Below, piece after piece: positions 25,501-37,437 of a stretch of DNA of 64,000 nt. The DNA is from Xylaria sp. FL1777. Lineage: Eukaryota; Ascomycota; Sordariomycetes; Xylariales; Xylariaceae. The stretch is taken from assembly GCA_022578965.1 (NCBI GenBank), contig MU400514.1, forward strand, positions 558,001 through 622,000. Reading direction: 5' to 3'. Made by a program: the position numbers and the translations under genes. Numbering within the stretch: position 1 is the stretch's first letter; the number at the start of each line of letters is the position of its first letter. A model generated the notes under the pieces. It saw only the letters and a program-made list of their open reading frames with translations. It did not search any database and was not told the DNA's origin.

Positions 25501-28500
25501 ACGTATTACAGCCTTCGAAGATTCCACATTCTGGAGTATAGTTGGTAAGATCTCTTCCAACCTCGTGGTGCCCAAACCAGCAAGAACTTCACTAAGTGCT
25601 TGGGCAGATCCGAGGCGGTCTCCAGCGCCAGTCTCTGATTTGAGAGTTTGCATGAGGCTAGGAATGAGGTCCGGTAGGGCATCTTCACCGAGTTTTTCGA
25701 CGAGTGATCCTAGAGCACGCGAAGCGGTTGCTCGGGTGGTTGGCACAGGGTCAACAGCTGCCACCTTGAGTCCAGAGACGAGAACTGGTAGATGAGTAAC
25801 GAGGTCTTTCCGCTCCGTGAGATGTGCTAAGCTGCCTATGACTTGAGAGGCCTTGCGCTTGGTGTTGGAGCGATCGCCTAAACCCCGTTGCAAAATTCTC
25901 GTAACCAAAGCCAAAGAAGGCGCGTCGAGATAATGAACAAATTGCACCTTTATGAGCGAGTCTAATGCGTCATCTGTATATTTAGTTGGGTCGCTAAGAG
26001 CCTTAAGGAGGATGTCGACTAGACTCTTGACTTCGGGGTTCTCGATAACATCGCCGAACCGTTTCAGACTCTTGTTTCCTGCTGCTCGCACTTCCTTGTG
26101 GGTATCATTTAGAACGCCAGTAAGTGGCGGTATGATATCTGGTAAACTTTGTGCTAATTGCTGGGGATCTAGGTAAGCCATGGCACCGAGTAATTCGCAT
26201 GCTCCGCGTTTACTGCGCCACTGGTCGTCATCGAGACCGTTGAGGAGAGTAGGCAAGATTTGTTTGACACCGTAGGAGCTTAATTTGGCAAAGCACGCTT
26301 TCGCCGCCGCAAGACACGCTTCTCGTACATCAGCACTGCTGTCCCCGAAGCCAGTCAAGAGTTGAGGCACAATCTGAATAACGTAGGGTTCAAAGAGACG
26401 GCCTAGAATCGTGGGCAGCAGCTCAAATGCGATGAATGCACCCTCACGCTGCTGCGACTCTTTTTTGTTCTCGGTGGCGCTCTTGAGAGTCACGAGAATG
26501 CGGTATTCACGTAGGACCGAAATACCTCGTCCACGAATTAATCCTCCCAAGCCGTATGCAGCTCCACGCTTGGCGGCATAATTCTTGGAAGCCAAGAGTA
26601 TTTCCAACATCTGGTCAAAGTACTTAGATGATTTGTCACCGCACGTGTGTACTAGAGGAGGAAGGCAGTCCGCTACTGCGTATTGCACGGATTCGGAGGG
26701 GGTGCTCAGAGTGGCAAGTAGCCTCTCTAGGACGCCGGGGATTTTTGCGTCACCAGGCTTTAGATGGCGGGCCAAAGCACCATACATGATGATGACGGCT
26801 TCATTAATACGGTCGGCGGCCTCGGATCCTTTATCGGGCTCCGAAAGAGTACGCTCGAATGTTTCCATCAGCTTATCTACTAAGGCTTTGCCGTGCAGAT
26901 CGACTGCTGCAAGAGCAGCCTCGAGCATTTCACTGCGCACCATGAAATTCTGATCACCAAGTGGGCCGCTCTTGATAAGGAAGTTCAGAAAGCCGTCAAT
27001 TTGTGTTTTGTCCAGATGAGAAGCAAGTTCTTTGAACGCAGTCGCAATGCCATGACGCGCTTCCCAGGGGTCAGAGAGGTCTGCCTTCCTGGGCATGCCG
27101 TACTCATCTAGCTGCGGGACGCGTGGTTTAGCAAGCTCGGTGTATGATTGTTGGAGGCGTAGTAGCGTATCATCAATGGCTGATGGGAGTACTTTGCATG
27201 TCTCAGCTAAAGCCCTGGCTGCGGCTCTCCTCAGCTGGGCATCCTTGCTTTCGAGATAAGGCAGTATCTTAGTAGATACTTCCTCTGAAACTTCAAAACC
27301 GGTCTCTTCCCAGATCTCTTGCCCAAGCTCCTGGTTCTCCTGGACATCATCGTGACAAGAAATCCAAAGCTCTTCCGAGAATTTAATATCACTTAGATCG
27401 ACTTCAGCGCTGATGGCTTGTAGTACCGTCTCCCGAACGTTTGATTGTGGTACAATGGCTCCCTTGCAAAGCACCTCAATTTCTTGAACTTTCATATTAG
27501 GGGCAACACAGCGAACTATGTCAGTAAAACAGTCTTTGAGGATCTTGTAATGATGGTTGTAACGCTGCATAGATGAGATGATAACGGCGAGAAGGTCAGC
27601 TCGCGGAATATTCTCATCGGAACAAACTAGAGTGTGGAAGGATATAAATTCGATTGCGAGCACGAGTTGTGTCTCTCTTTCTTCGGCGCTCTCTCCAATG
27701 CCACCTTTTTGTAGAACCGCGAATATTAATGGCAGCATGTAAATAACGGATACAGCATCAAATGGCCGTTGTTCACCGGCAAAGCGCAGTCGGTAGAGGA
27801 CCCTAGTCAGGAGCTCCTCAGTATTTTCTTGCATCATATTCTCCGGCAGGGACGTGATATCCACGGCGCGAAGAGTAGCAACACCAATAAAGGGTCTAAT
27901 AGCTCCTAACCGAGCGGTCACCTTTTCAGCCCCAGCGAGGTAGGCCGACGGAGCGGTTTTTCCCACGATGAGACATGCGCCAGATTCCATGGCTTTCAGG
28001 AGAGCTGTAATAGAAGGGCCAAGCCAGCGACTCGGATCTGTCGGTGGACCCGATGCCAAACTTTGAATGATACCGAGACCACGCATGAGTCGCGCTTCCA
28101 CTTGCTGGACTGAATGGCGAATTTCGGCTTCTTTCTTGAGCTGAGCGTTGACTTTGGCTTGTTCGTCAGCGGTGAGCTTCTTCTGGAGCCCCTTCTTTTG
28201 CGCAAGCTGGTTCCTGAGGTCTTCCTCCCATTTTAATGTGTCATAGTCTTTGGTATTCTTGTTTGGTACAGTTTGCGATTTTTTTGCAAGTACATCCACA
28301 AATGCTGTCCCCTCCGGTGTCCTGAAAATAGCTGCTTCGATTGGCCCAATCTTCTCAAGTTCATCTGTTGCTAGATCCGCCTGTATGAGGTCAATGATCC
28401 TGGGAATCATGATTTCTGGTGCTACGAAGGCCAGGTCAGCCGCCGCGTTGCAGGCTGCCGCATTGATGATACTCGACTTTCATATGGTCAGCATTAAATC

Positions 28501-30827
28501 TTAACAGGGCCGTAAAAGATCAAGGGGTCTCACATCTTGACTGAAATGTGTCTTCTCGATCAATTGGCCTATCAATTCCTGTTCGTATTTGCGTGCAAGG
28601 GCCCCCGGATCGACGCCAACTCTAAGGCAAAGGTCTATCCAGCTACATCTTGGTACCAGATCCTTGCGAGCTAGAATAAGTAGCGTGCACATTTGTCGCT
28701 CAATGAAATCTTGACTTTGTTGTATATCTAAGCCCTCAAGGTCCTCACCATTTGGAGTGATTGAGCGCAAAATGAGATGTAAGTGTGATGTATCAAACTT
28801 GGCACTCGCAGCGACGCTGTCCTTTTCCTTTTTTTCTGATGATTCAACCCACTGCCAAAGTCCACTGATCATGGCTGCCGACATAAAAGAAGGATTGAGA
28901 GAATAAAGCTTAGTAATCTCTTTGCATGAGACTTTGCGTATGCCGGGGGGGATGGCCGTGGCAGAAACGAGGTAAATTAAAGCTTGCGACCAAGCCGTTT
29001 GGATTGCCTCGCTTGCACTAGATATGTTAGTACGTACTGTCTCGAGAGACCTAAGGAACCATATGCAGTCGTCATCAGTCGATAGACGGCTATATACACG
29101 GTGGTTCAGAAGATAGGCGGACTTTGGTTCGAGACAGAGGGACTCCTTCGTAATGTCCACCTTCTTTAGTTTAGTTTGAACAGCAGAGCTCTCAATCCGA
29201 TACAGAGCTCGAGTGGCGAGCGTGGTAAGAACATAGGCACCGGTGATCAAGCCGTTTTGTGCGGCTGCTGTGGGATTCTTGACAACCTCAGCCCAGTTGT
29301 CAATCATAGGTGTCACAATAGCTTCGGCGAATCTAGTAACTTGCAAGGATGGCGGCTCGGGAGTGTTAGTCATAGACAACAGTACTTCACCACTTCGAAG
29401 AATCCATAACCGCCGCGCTGGGATTTTTTTGTCGCTCAACCCCCTGACAAAAGCCTCAACAGCTTGCTCCGGGACCTCAGTATGGTCTTGAAAAAGACGA
29501 ACGACGGCTTGGCTGAGGACAAATAACTCGGCGCTAAGAGCGGCCTCATTTCCTTCCTTTGTGACAACAGGAGCAAGGGTCGTAGCTATCTTAATCGCAT
29601 CGGAGCTAGAAAACGAGAGGATGTGTAACATATTGGCGTGTAGAACTCGCTGGTCAGCAGAAGCTAGTTTCCCAGATTTCAAGGGGCCGAGGATCTCTTC
29701 GATAATATGGCTCATGGTCCTGGTGTCGCTGCTGCGGGTTGCAGCTTGCTTGAAAACTTCCAAGACGCCCTCACGAATGCTGGGGTTACTAGATCTAACA
29801 TTCGACAGCAAGGGCTTCAAGAGATGCGCCTCAAGTACCTCAGCAAGATCTATATTGTCAGTAGGTAGCAAAGTGAGTAGATTAGCCAGTATATCTAACA
29901 CAACCTCCGGAGCACGCAAAAGGCCCTTCTCAATCGGTGGGATTATATCTTTTACCAGGTCGTCTAGGGTAGTGAAGTCGGAGAGAAAGTCACGCAAACC
30001 CGTAATGAGGTGTTTTGGAATAGCCGTGCGAGAACCTACGAGCTCTCTCACAAAAAATGCGCAATAGGCAGGTTTCTGAGCTGCCAGGACCTCTTTGGCC
30101 CGCGCATGGCGAGAACAGACGCCGGCAACGGCACCGAGCATGGCAGCGTTCTTGGCGGTGGGTAGAAGTCCCTTAGCAGTGAGGGCCTGAACTGTGTCCT
30201 GAATAGTCTTCTCTCTAAACCCGTCATGCCAGAAAGCAGAGCGCAAGCCACGACGTGTGAGAACCAGAGCGGATTGGCCGACACTGAGCCTCGCGGTCGG
30301 CTGAAGACATGTGTCGAGAGCGGCAGCATTGGCATGGATGATGTCGAGGCCGAAAGTGTCCCATAAGGGCGTATTCACGAAGCCCTTTAAGAGCAGTGCA
30401 CACCACTCGACGAGAACAAATGCATTAGTTGAGGCAATAGTGGGCTTCTCGGCTTCCTGGCGGATGGCGGAGACAAAGGGTGCGAGGAGTTTAGGGTTAG
30501 GATTCGTCGCAACCACAGAGGCAAGACACGCCTGGACAGCTCTCCTCGAAGGTCGATCGGTGTAGAGGCTGTGTGTGTCGAGTAGGAGGCGTAGGAGGAT
30601 GGCTGTAGTTGGCGTGTCGAAGGCTACAAGAGGAGACAGACGAGGATCAGCCAGTGCGCCAGTCAGCTCAGCGCGCATCAGCCAAGGTAGGACTTACCAT
30701 GATGTCTCAGTCTGTCGTCGATTGTGCGCAGGCAGGCTATTCTCGTCGACGTGGACGAGGAGAACAGCGTTACTCGAGCGGTGGCATAGTCGAGGCCGAC
30801 GGGAGAGGGGGACGAGACGTCGGTCAT
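22581..30827 (-). CDS. GCN1: eIF2-alpha kinase activator GCN1 (HEAT-repeat ribosome-binding protein)
   Basis: Scaffold that binds translating or collided ribosomes with GCN20 and activates the kinase GCN2 in general amino-acid control. Exons 30698-30827, 28534-30623, 23224-28476 and 22581-23135 keep frame and give 2675 aa, essentially the length of yeast Gcn1 (2672). The whole protein is alpha-helical HEAT repeats; the central third (for example LLVSGLKVAAVDP-type repeats and LGSLVEKLGEDALPDLIPSL) corresponds to the eEF3-like region, and the segment around ELERGLADDNYRIR lies in the C-terminal part that in yeast binds the GCN2 RWD domain. The C-terminus (KRSMQDYFKRVAVRLG, then EKEVWSVG) is typical of fungal GCN1. 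Start MTDVSSPSPVGLDYA follows an AAA context. Divergent from the downstream helicase gene. Confidence 0.96.
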
Positions 30828-32063
30828 TTTGGCAGCCGGAGGGGGTGTGGAGGGAGATGTATGGACATGATACAGCGGCTTCTCTCACGGTGTAGGGGCG
30901 TGGGAGGATGATGCAGGATGTGTATAATCCGGGTACAATTAAAAATAAGAAGACGAGAACAGGATATCTAGGTCATCAGCTCCAACACCCTATTACAGGA
31001 CACCAGCCGTGGGCTACGCTCTTTCTTTAGTTATAAATGCGTATATGCATGTAGGTACCTACTTAAGATACACATACACCACATACACTTGCAGGGACTT
31101 AGGTTAGCATTGTACAGATACCTTTGGAGTAGCTTCCCTTATAGATTTACGCCACCAAGAAAGTGCTACCTATCGTGTACTACGACTTGAAGTCTTTGGA
31201 GTGCAGAACTCGGATACCTTTCCAAATATAGGTAATCGCATCACGCTAAAGTCGGTCTACCTAATAAGGTAAGCGGTCAAGGTGCAGCTCCAATTTTCTG
31301 CCAACATTATAGCTGCTTCAAAGCACAAAATATACAAGTAAGAAATCCCACTCATTTACTACATAGCAGGTATACAATATTGAAGTGTGCGATCAAATGC
31401 ACCCCGCCTTTTCTGCCCCTCCATTGCTGCTGGCTGTACCCGAGCATTTTTCTCCGACCCCACTATGATGATGGTACTAGGCGATGATGTAGTCTAGGTA
31501 GCTTTGGTTCTATTAGACGATATCATGTTTATGTACTTAAGTACCTATTTGGGGCTGAGAAGAGCACAAGAGCAGAGTGCTAAACATTGAAGCTATCTAC
31601 ACTTCTAGCGCCTTTACTCTCAAATAACATAACCGTCTATGCTCACATTCTTTTGTCTACTTACCCACGTGCACGTATATTCAGGATCTACTGCAACAGG
31701 CTCGGTCTTCTAGACTGTATTGACAGCGGGACATTGAGACATCCACGTCTGCATACCTCGCTCTCTGTTTCCCCCTACATGCTCACCTAAGTACCTACTC
31801 ACCTACCACCTACACATGTACCCATCTCCTTTGGTCGATACTAACTGGAAGGAACTCCTAGCTTCCAGACCTCTACTATTGGTTTGGCGTGATTGATGTA
31901 AGAGATCGAAAACAATCGCCACCGAGTCGCCTTCTCCATCTGCTCGAGGGCCTCCGTCCATCTCACGTTGCCCTTCCTACAACCCTCCTATCTGGAACCC
32001 CCTATCTACACTCCCTTCCCATACTTATATTTCTACTCGCTGGCCGTTCGCCCATCCACATCA
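30828..32063. promoter_or_regulatory. Divergent intergenic region between GCN1 and helicase genes
   Basis: 1.2 kb between two start codons on opposite strands, so it must hold both promoters. No gene seen. A CT/CA-rich leader precedes the helicase start (31920-32060). TAGGTACCTACTT motifs occur near 31050-31070. Confidence 0.5.
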
Positions 32064-35000
32064 ATGGCGGGCCCCAAGAAGAAAAAGTCCAAACCAGCTG
32101 CAAACCCAGCCCGAGGCTTTGCTACCACCTCTGTTGCCTCGAAACCCCGAGTCGAAACCACTGTGCCCTCAGAGACACCACCGAATGGCTCTACCACCTC
32201 CGACTCCGTGGTCACGAGTTTTGCAAAACCAGATGCGTCTATAGCATCGTCAGCTACTAAATCGAACCAAGCCTCCTCTGACATACAGCCCGCGCACGTG
32301 CTGAGTCCAGAAGAGTTCGAGAGGCAGCTGGAGGAATCCGAACTGCAGATGTTAGTCGAAAAACATGCTCAAAAGGTTAGGCGAGACGCTGCACGTCAGA
32401 AGACTCGCCTCGATACCGACCGACGGCTGTTACGAGGACAAGCCGAGTCTCTGAATACCAGGAAATGGCTGCCCCAGGAGCTCATGGACCAGATCCTCGA
32501 CTTAATCCAGGCCGAGAGCCGCTTCGCCACCTCTTCTTTTGCTGCCGAACACGCACTTAATGAGAAAATGCCGTCCGAAGAGGATCTGATCATGAGATTG
32601 TGGACATTGCAGCAGACCCTAGAGAGCCTGTCTTTCTCCACCGAAAAGATTGGCGCCGTCTTGCAACATGTGCTTGAACTTGCCCCGAGTATATCCAGTA
32701 CGAACAGGGACTATATCTGGGGCTTAGAGGAGGCCTTGGACTGGCTCGCGAGGTCGTGTAGTCGAGAAGAGCTGCGTGATTATGATTACAAGAGTGCCCG
32801 ACCGCCTAAATCCCAACCAGGTAAGTTCAGTCTGATCCTTTCATCTAAGAATTATATCGTCTGATCAGTTTCGTTATCAGACACTCCATGCGATAGTCCC
32901 TTACCCTCCGGCGCAAATACACCGCGCCTTGCTGAAGCTGTTGGCGCGGGGAAGCATGCTAACTCGAAGAATGGCTTGCAGTCTTCGCGTGCTGGGACCC
33001 CAAGAAAGCTGTTAGTAACTTGCGACGAAGACTTTGAGCCGGAAGATTTGATACCGATATATCTCGAAACAAAGGAGAAACTCTTTTGGCTGCAACGGCC
33101 GAAGCAGAGCACTAAAAACCCAGATAGAACTAGGAACCGGCCTGCTCTTGCTAGTAGAGGTCAATCATTGCGTTCCGATCCATCTGACTTGGAAGAGGCG
33201 AAGCTGCTGGCAAAACTTGACCGCATTGAGCAGGATGTTCTTTTCGACAAGCTCCTAGCGGAGCATATGTGGCGAAACCGCAGAATTGAACTTGAGAAAG
33301 AATTTGCATCAAACGCAAGAAAAGTTGAGCAAGAAAGGGAGAGAGAGCAGGAGCGGGGGAAGGAGAAGGAGCGAGAAGATCAGGCAGTTAGCTCGGATGA
33401 GGCGATTGAGTGCGACGACGACGATGATATCACCAAAGAAGCTAGACAGATGGCAGCCGAAATTCTACAAGACGATAGCGCTGAAGATGAAGCCCTATCA
33501 GATCTATTTGCCAGCCTTCCCATTCAAGAGACTGACGCGACAGGCAAGACGAGCACCGTCATCAACGGTGCTGATGGGGTCAAGATCACAATTCGTGACT
33601 TCGGGAAATGGTCGGGCGTGAACCCTACGAGGGCTTTAGAAGAGGCTTGTCGATCAAGGTATATATAGTGACAACGCGTATTAATGCCCAGTCATCGCTT
33701 ACACCTTCACAGAGATTCGGCAGTGAAGATTGCATACACTCTCATATCTGAGAGTCCCTTCTCCAATCGCCATACGGTATCCATCTCCTGGTCCAAGCAG
33801 CAAGAATCGACTGCTATTCCAGAGATTCCACATATAGAGCAGGCTATATCCCCCCAGCGTTATTCCTTCAAGATGGTAACAGTCTCGACACCCGACTCAA
33901 AGCAATCGGAAGCCTACGTCGCCACTGTTGCCATGTTCGCGATTTTTGGATCCACTAAAGAAGAGAAGATATTCTTAAGATTACCTGCAGCGTGGAGGGA
34001 GTTATGGTCCGAGTTTGCTGAGGTGAGGAAGAACCAAGCAGATGCTGCTGATAGGATGGCAATCAAAGAACTTCGTACCATGATTCGACGGAGACAAGAT
34101 CAGGAACTAGAAGACGGTGTCTTATTGCAAGGTGCGTTTCGAGGTCGGGCAGTCCAGCGAACCTCGAAAGAGAGTGGTGACGATTCTAGTGTCGACCGAC
34201 CCGGCGTTAATGTATTTGGGGCTGAGTATTACCAAAAAATATGGCTTGACAAGGCTACTACGCCTCGCTTCCAAGCCATGCTGGTAAGTTTCGAGCTATG
34301 CCCACCAATCTAATTGATAAGCTGCAATCTCACATAGCATCTTTAGCAATTCCGAATGCAACTACCAATGTGGCAGTTCAGGCAGCAAGTATTAGAGACC
34401 GTAGAGCGCGAGCAGGTAGTCATTGTTTGCGGCGAGACCGGATGGTAAGAGAACTCTGTATAGAGAAGAGAAGAGCATGTCACTAACGAAGAAATGAAGC
34501 GGTAAGAGCACTCAGGTTCCATCATTCCTATTAGAGCACCAGCTGTGTCTAGGGCGGCCCTGCAAAATCTACTGCACAGAGCCTCGGCGTATCTCCGCCA
34601 TCTCATTAGCACGTCGTGTAAGCGAGGAGCTAGGTGAAGGAAGGGGTGATCTGGGTACCGCGAGATCACTTGTAGGCTACTCGATTAGACTCGAAGCCAA
34701 TATATCAAAGGAGACACGTTTGGTTTACGCAACCACGGGTATTGTCATGCGCATGCTTGAGGGGTCGAATGAGCTCCGCGAAATCACTCATCTCATCCTA
34801 GACGAAGTCCACGAGCGTACAATCGATTCAGACTTTCTCCTTATTGTCCTAAAGAAGCTCCTCGAGAAGAGGAAGGATCTTAAAGTGATTCTCATGTCGG
34901 CAACCGTCGATGCTGAGAGATTCTCGAACTACTTGGGACGCGCTCCAGTACTCAATGTGCCAGGTCGTACATTCCCTGTGCAGGTCAAGTATCTCGAAGA

Positions 35001-37019
35001 CGCTCTCGAGGTTACTGAGTACACGCTGGACCAACAAGGTCATGAAAAGATGACCGACTTCGATGATGACAATATCGAAGACGAGAACGAGCAGTCGACA
35101 ACTCAGAAAGCCGCGAAAGACTTGCGTCAATACTCCGCCAAGACACGCAACACTCTTTCACAAATCGACGAGTATCAAATCGAGTTCGATCTGATTGTAC
35201 AACTGATCGGACGAATCGCGGTGGAGTCAACATATGTTAATTATAGCAAAGCAATCCTCGTGTTCCTACCTGGTATAGCAGAAATCCGAACTCTCAATGA
35301 CTTATTGCTGAGTGAACCGTTCTTCCAGAGAGATTGGGAGGTGTATCCCCTTCATTCTACCATTGCTACTGAAGACCAGGAGCGGGCATTTCTCATTCCA
35401 CCAGACGGGGTGAGAAAGATAGTTTTAGCAACCAACATTGCTGAAACGGGTATTACTATACCTGATGTGACATGTGTCATCGATACGGGCAAGCATCGTG
35501 AGATGCGATTCGACGAGAGGCGGCAGCTCTCTCGGCTTATCGACACCTTTATCTCCAGAGCAAACGCTAAGCAGCGACGTGGTAGAGCGGGTCGAGTTCA
35601 AGAAGGACTGTGCTTCCACATGTTTACGAAGTATAGGCACGATCAACTCATGAGTGATCAACAAACCCCTGAGATGTTGCGCTTGTCGCTGCAAGACCTG
35701 GCTATCCGAGTCAAAATCTGCAAGATCGGGGGCATAGAAGAAACCCTCGGACAGGCTCTTGACGCGCCATCGGCCAAGAATATTCGCCGGGCTATTGATG
35801 CCCTTGTAGATGTTAGGGCTCTCACGGTCGCTGAAGACCTCACGCCGCTTGGGCATCAATTAGCCAGGCTACCCCTCGATGTCTTTCTGGGAAAGCTCAT
35901 TCTACAGGGGACTATCTTTAAGTGCTTGGATATGGCCATTACGGTAGCCGCTATCCTATCATCCAAGTCCCCTTTCACTGCACCCTTCGGACAGCGCACA
36001 CAGGCGGATCAGGCGCGCAAGGCTTTCAAAAAGGCTGACTCCGATCTTTTGACGGTATACAATGCCTACATAGGCTGGAAGAAAGTGTGCCAGACAACAA
36101 GCCACGACTTCCAATACTGCAAGAAGAACTTCCTGTCATCGCAGACGCTGTCCAACATCGAAGACCTGAAGGGCCAGCTCCTTGTTTCCCTAGTCGACGC
36201 CGGGTTCCTGCAGCTCACGCATGATGAGAGGCAGCAGCTCAATCGCCTCCGATACTCGAGCCGGCGGAGACAATTCTTCGACCTCCCGCAACGCGTTAAC
36301 ATCAATAGTGATAATGACATCATCTCGAGTTCCGTTATAGCCTGGAGTTTCTATCCTAAACTTCTTCTACGCGAGAACAAGGGCTTCCGTAACGTCGGCA
36401 ATAATCAGAGTATTAGCCTACACCCAGCTAGCGTGAACAAGGGCAATCCAGATTTGAGATGGCTTTCTTATTACCATATTATGCAGTCGAAGGGGTAGGT
36501 TTCTACGGTATAACTATGATTACGTCGTGGTCTTTTTATTTCGTGTTATAAGATTGTCCTTGGCTAATAGTTCTCATAGGTTTCTTAATGCCCATGAGAT
36601 TACTGCTGTTGACACCTTTGCTATTGCCCTGCTTTGCGGCGATGTTCGAATAGATGTAAGGATTCATTTCTTGCAGGCTTGGTTATAACATCATATACCT
36701 CACATTTTCCCTATGTTCCCGTCATGTCTCACTCCATCCCATTTCATTCCCTTCCAGCCACCATTCCTAAGAAAGCAGATATAGTAACGCAAATCTCTCC
36801 GCACAGATGTACGCAGGCGTGCTTATCCTGGACGGAAACCGCGCCCGCTTTAGCGTCGCCGACTGGAAGACTCTGCTTGTTGTTAAGACGTTGCGCGCCC
36901 GTTTACGCGACATCCTTGCACGCTCCTTCAAGATGCCTGGCAAGCTCCTCCCAGCCAGCCAAGAGAAATGGCTCGATGTCTGGAAATCCATCTTCTCCCA
37001 GGACTTTGCGAAGGCCTAG
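32064..37019 (+). CDS. DEVH-box RNA helicase, DHX29/YLR419W family
   Basis: DExH helicase of the DHX29/DHX57/YLR419W branch, implicated in translation initiation on structured mRNAs (DHX29) by family. Seven exons in phase: 32064-32820, 32881-33658, 33713-34283, 34347-34444, 34500-36494, 36580-36655, 36807-37019; 1495 aa. The N-terminal 650 residues are charged with coiled coil (EREREQERGKEKERE) and an acidic stretch. Walker A GETGCGKST at 731-739, split by intron 4; motif Ia TEPRRISAISLARR; motif II LDEVHER (836-842); SAT motif VILMSATVD; motif V VLATNIAETGITIPDV; motif VI QRRGRAGR; then helicase-associated and OB-fold C-terminal regions. The DEVH variant rather than DEAH fits this branch. 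Start MAGPKKKKSKP chosen because the upstream in-frame ATG at 31968 adds non-conserved sequence. Confidence 0.94.
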
Positions 37020-37437
37020 ACCCTGGGGTAGGGGACCTAACGTGTTATTCCATAATTATAAAAAGAACAAGGTGAAATTTGAAATAGGACAAATAGCCAT
37101 ATGCATCTTTGGTAGTTTGCGTATGTGCATATGCACCACAATCTTGGTTTAAGTTAGACATGGTATGGAATTCAGATAAGTCAGCAGGTGTCTAGTTCTA
37201 AACTCGCGCGAGCAACATAAATGCCTACAACACCAGCTTCAACCTCTACCTCTACCTCATACTCTCAGATAAGATCAGGTGCTGCTTTCCATTTTTTTCG
37301 TCATCAACCGCGTGTGAACTTCTCGTCTTAAAATGTGTACCATGCCATCATAGCATAAATACATGCATATATGTCATCCTGGCTACACCTTGTGTAGCCT
37401 AGCCTAGCCTAGCCTAGCCTCCTTCAGGGTATATTAC
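37020..37437. other. Convergent 3' intergenic region
   Basis: Lies between the stop codons of the helicase gene (plus) and the Prp24 gene (minus). AT-rich, with a pentanucleotide repeat next to the Prp24 stop. No gene seen. Confidence 0.65.
37395..37419. repeat. TAGCC pentanucleotide microsatellite
   Basis: Five exact tandem copies of TAGCC, ending about 20 bp from the Prp24 stop codon, hence probably in its 3' untranslated region. Confidence 0.9.
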